Of a stretch of 64,000 bases of DNA, positions 62,853 to 64,000 are shown in pieces. The stretch comes from JAICLK01 sp963742655 (GTDB lineage Bacteria; Patescibacteriota; Saccharimonadia; Saccharimonadales; UBA4665), in contig CAVUMM010000006.1 in assembly GCA_963742655.1 (NCBI GenBank), forward strand, positions 62,001 to 126,000. Reading direction: 5' to 3'. A program made the translations under genes and the position numbers. Under the pieces are notes generated by a model that saw only the letters and a program-made list of their open reading frames with translations, was not told the origin of the DNA and searched no databases. The stretch's first letter is position 1. Each line of letters opens with the position of its first letter.

Positions 62853-62882
62853 TTGACAATTGTGTAATTGCTAGTGCATTAT
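62853..62882 (+). promoter_or_regulatory. Promoter of the glutamic peptidase gene
   Basis: TTGACA (62853-62858) and CATTAT (62877-62882) are 18 bases apart, and the ATG follows seven bases later, so the message should be leaderless. Confidence 0.65.
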
Positions 62883-62889
62883 CTATTGC

Positions 62890-63660
62890 ATGAAGCGTTT
62901 AGCCCTCGTGGCGTTTGCCACGGCTATGGTAGCACTGCTTGGGGGTGTCGGGCTTGGCGCGTCTCCAAATACGCAATCAATCAATGGCGGAATACGCCAC
63001 CACTTTTTGAAGTACGGCACCAGCAGCAACTGGTCAGGCTATGCCGTAGAAACAAACCTTAAAACACCGCAGAGCAATGCGGTCAGCAACGTTTTGGCGC
63101 AATGGGTCGTGCCAGCTGTTATCTGCACACGAACCACGACGTACTCGGCAATTTGGATCGGCATTGATGGTTATAGCGACAATACCGTAGAGCAAACCGG
63201 CACCAGTCAAGATTGTCGTTCCGGACGGCCGCAATATTATGCCTGGTACGAAATGTATCCGCACAGTATGATTACGACCAATTTGCTTGTGATGCCCGGC
63301 AACTCCATAAGCGCCAGCGTGCAATTTAGCGGAAAAAATGCTTACACGTTGACAATCAACAATCAGACGACCGGTAAAATCTACAATACGACGCAGCGCT
63401 TGAGCAGCGCCAAACGGCAGTCGGCTGAGTGGGTCGTCGAGGCACCGTCGTCGTTCTTTGGCGTATTGCCGCTATCAAACTACGGCACGGCTACATTGAC
63501 GAATGCCAGCACTACTATCAATGGCCGCACTGGCTCGATTTCGGATAGCGGATGGGCTAACGACAAAATTACAATGCAATCGGGCACGATCATCAAAGCC
63601 GCACCGTCTGCCCTGTCGACCGAAGGCAGCAGCTTCAGTGATTCATGGAGTCACAATTAG
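62890..63660 (+). CDS. Secreted glutamic peptidase (G1/eqolisin family)
   Basis: 256 aa with a signal peptide (about residues 1-24). Family marks in order: SSNWSGYAV, AQWVVPA, SAIWIGIDG, EQTGTS with the catalytic Gln (about 102), YYAWYEMYP and SAEWVVEAPS with the catalytic Glu (about 180-184). Glutamic peptidases cleave proteins at acid pH and were first known in fungi; bacterial members exist. Two cysteines (VICTRTT and SQDCRSG) probably pair. An exoprotease suits a cell that feeds on host protein. Confidence 0.92.
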   Translation: MKRLALVAFATAMVALLGGVGLGASPNTQSINGGIRHHFLKYGTSSNWSGYAVETNLKTPQSNAVSNVLAQWVVPAVICTRTTTYSAIWIGIDGYSDNTVEQTGTSQDCRSGRPQYYAWYEMYPHSMITTNLLVMPGNSISASVQFSGKNAYTLTINNQTTGKIYNTTQRLSSAKRQSAEWVVEAPSSFFGVLPLSNYGTATLTNASTTINGRTGSISDSGWANDKITMQSGTIIKAAPSALSTEGSSFSDSWSHN

Positions 63661-63745
63661 CCATAGTTTATCTGAATTATCTTAATTAATTTAGTAACAG
63701 TTTACGAGGCAAAATAACAAGTTGAACTAGTTGTTTTCTTTGATC

Positions 63746-64000
63746 TTAGAGCTCTATTGGTTCAACAAAATTTTGGGTGTCACGGGATCTTCGAATCATG
63801 TCCACGAGCACTGCCGGTACTCCGGCAAGTAAATACTTATACGGAATATCTAGTGAAATTTCGCCGCCTCCGTTCCCGTAATCTTGGTCGCGAATTCCGC
63901 TCAAACCATCGGCAGCTACTCTAACCAAGGCGAATCGAATATCGCTGCTTCCGCCCGGTAATTGTACGAGCACCGCACCAAGGGCCAGCTTGCCAGGTTC
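63746..64000 (-). CDS. Hypothetical protein, 5' end outside window
   Basis: The frame is open to the window edge, so the start lies beyond 64000. Visible C-terminal part: GAVLVQLPGGSSDIRFALVR, an IRDQDYGNGGGEISLDIPYK stretch and a final NFVEPIEL. No family recognised. Stop at 63746. Confidence 0.5.
   Translation of the reverse strand, partial: EPGKLALGAVLVQLPGGSSDIRFALVRVAADGLSGIRDQDYGNGGGEISLDIPYKYLLAGVPAVLVDMIRRSRDTQNFVEPIEL

Noticed and set aside
1..64000. UGA recoding as in Gracilibacteria or Absconditabacteria
   Set aside because: TGA ends intact genes at 15038 and 49932, and no conserved gene needs read-through.
1..64000. CRISPR array or anti-phage system
   Set aside because: No regularly spaced direct repeats and no cas, restriction or other defence genes were seen apart from the toxin-antitoxin pair.

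Overview
This window looks like a chromosome segment of a Patescibacteria (CPR) cell, most likely Candidatus Saccharibacteria (TM7). The support is indirect: short gene-dense operons, a membrane-tethered two-domain Clp ATPase, a MarP-like protease, a VKOR protein, a sortase, PEGA, ricin-lectin and other surface proteins, a UvrD-RecB-type helicase-nuclease, and many small proteins of no recognised family. TGA acts as a normal stop codon (for example in the genes ending at 15038 and 49932), so this is not a UGA-recoding CPR lineage. No 16S gene is present to confirm the assignment. Many genes have a TANNNT -10 box only 5-8 nt before the start codon and no Shine-Dalgarno site, which points to widespread leaderless mRNAs. 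A second set, enriched in small, exported and accessory genes, has clear Shine-Dalgarno sites.

Layout. 1-7.9 kb: der, a small membrane-protein gene followed by a structured RNA with a type III hammerhead ribozyme, a ricin-lectin surface protein, a pseudouridine synthase and a two-component pair. 8-18.5 kb: an accessory region with tRNA-Glu, a lipoprotein, a frameshifted PhzF gene, a WhiB-like Fe-S protein operon, dinB, three related four-cysteine mini-proteins, an SRAP (HMCES/YedK) protein and an aminoglycoside-phosphotransferase-like kinase. 18.6-30 kb: EamA transporter, DUF3048-kinase-regulator operon, gltX, Nudix, membrane/PEGA proteins, sortase and tRNA-Leu. 30-43.6 kb: metabolic and repair genes (NAD(P)HX dehydratase, HAD, prolyl aminopeptidase, MazG-like, RelBE-type toxin-antitoxin, xthA, CMK-like kinase, membrane Clp, Nudix, P-loop kinase, regulator, glnA). 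43.7-55.6 kb: tRNA-Ser, SH3-like exported protein, MacB-type ABC pair, NRAMP-like transporter, VKOR, MarP-like protease, UvrD/RecB-like helicase. 55.8-64 kb: cupredoxin lipoprotein, acidic protein, yjbQ, second EamA transporter, a MITE-like repeat, methyltransferase and a secreted glutamic peptidase.

The most unusual signals are these. (1) A complete 51-nt hammerhead ribozyme at 2565-2615. (2) Relic gene ends at three loci: der, dinB (both ends) and yjbQ are each followed by inserted cargo genes and then a second, diverged, still in-frame copy of the gene's own terminus. This reads as a record of repeated one-sided homologous gene acquisition, plausibly by natural transformation, at housekeeping-gene boundaries. 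(3) A tandem family of small proteins with a C-x2-C-A-x2-C...C motif placed upstream of dinB. (4) Two candidate small RNAs with promoter and terminator features.

Together the exported proteins (lectin, glutamic peptidase, cupredoxin-like lipoprotein, SH3-like protein, GH25-like lipoprotein, sortase, VKOR) describe a Gram-positive-type surface suited to an epibiont. The core genes support a reduced metabolism that relies on scavenging. Two genes (PhzF-like and cupredoxin) carry single-base frameshifts that may be genuine decay or assembly errors.
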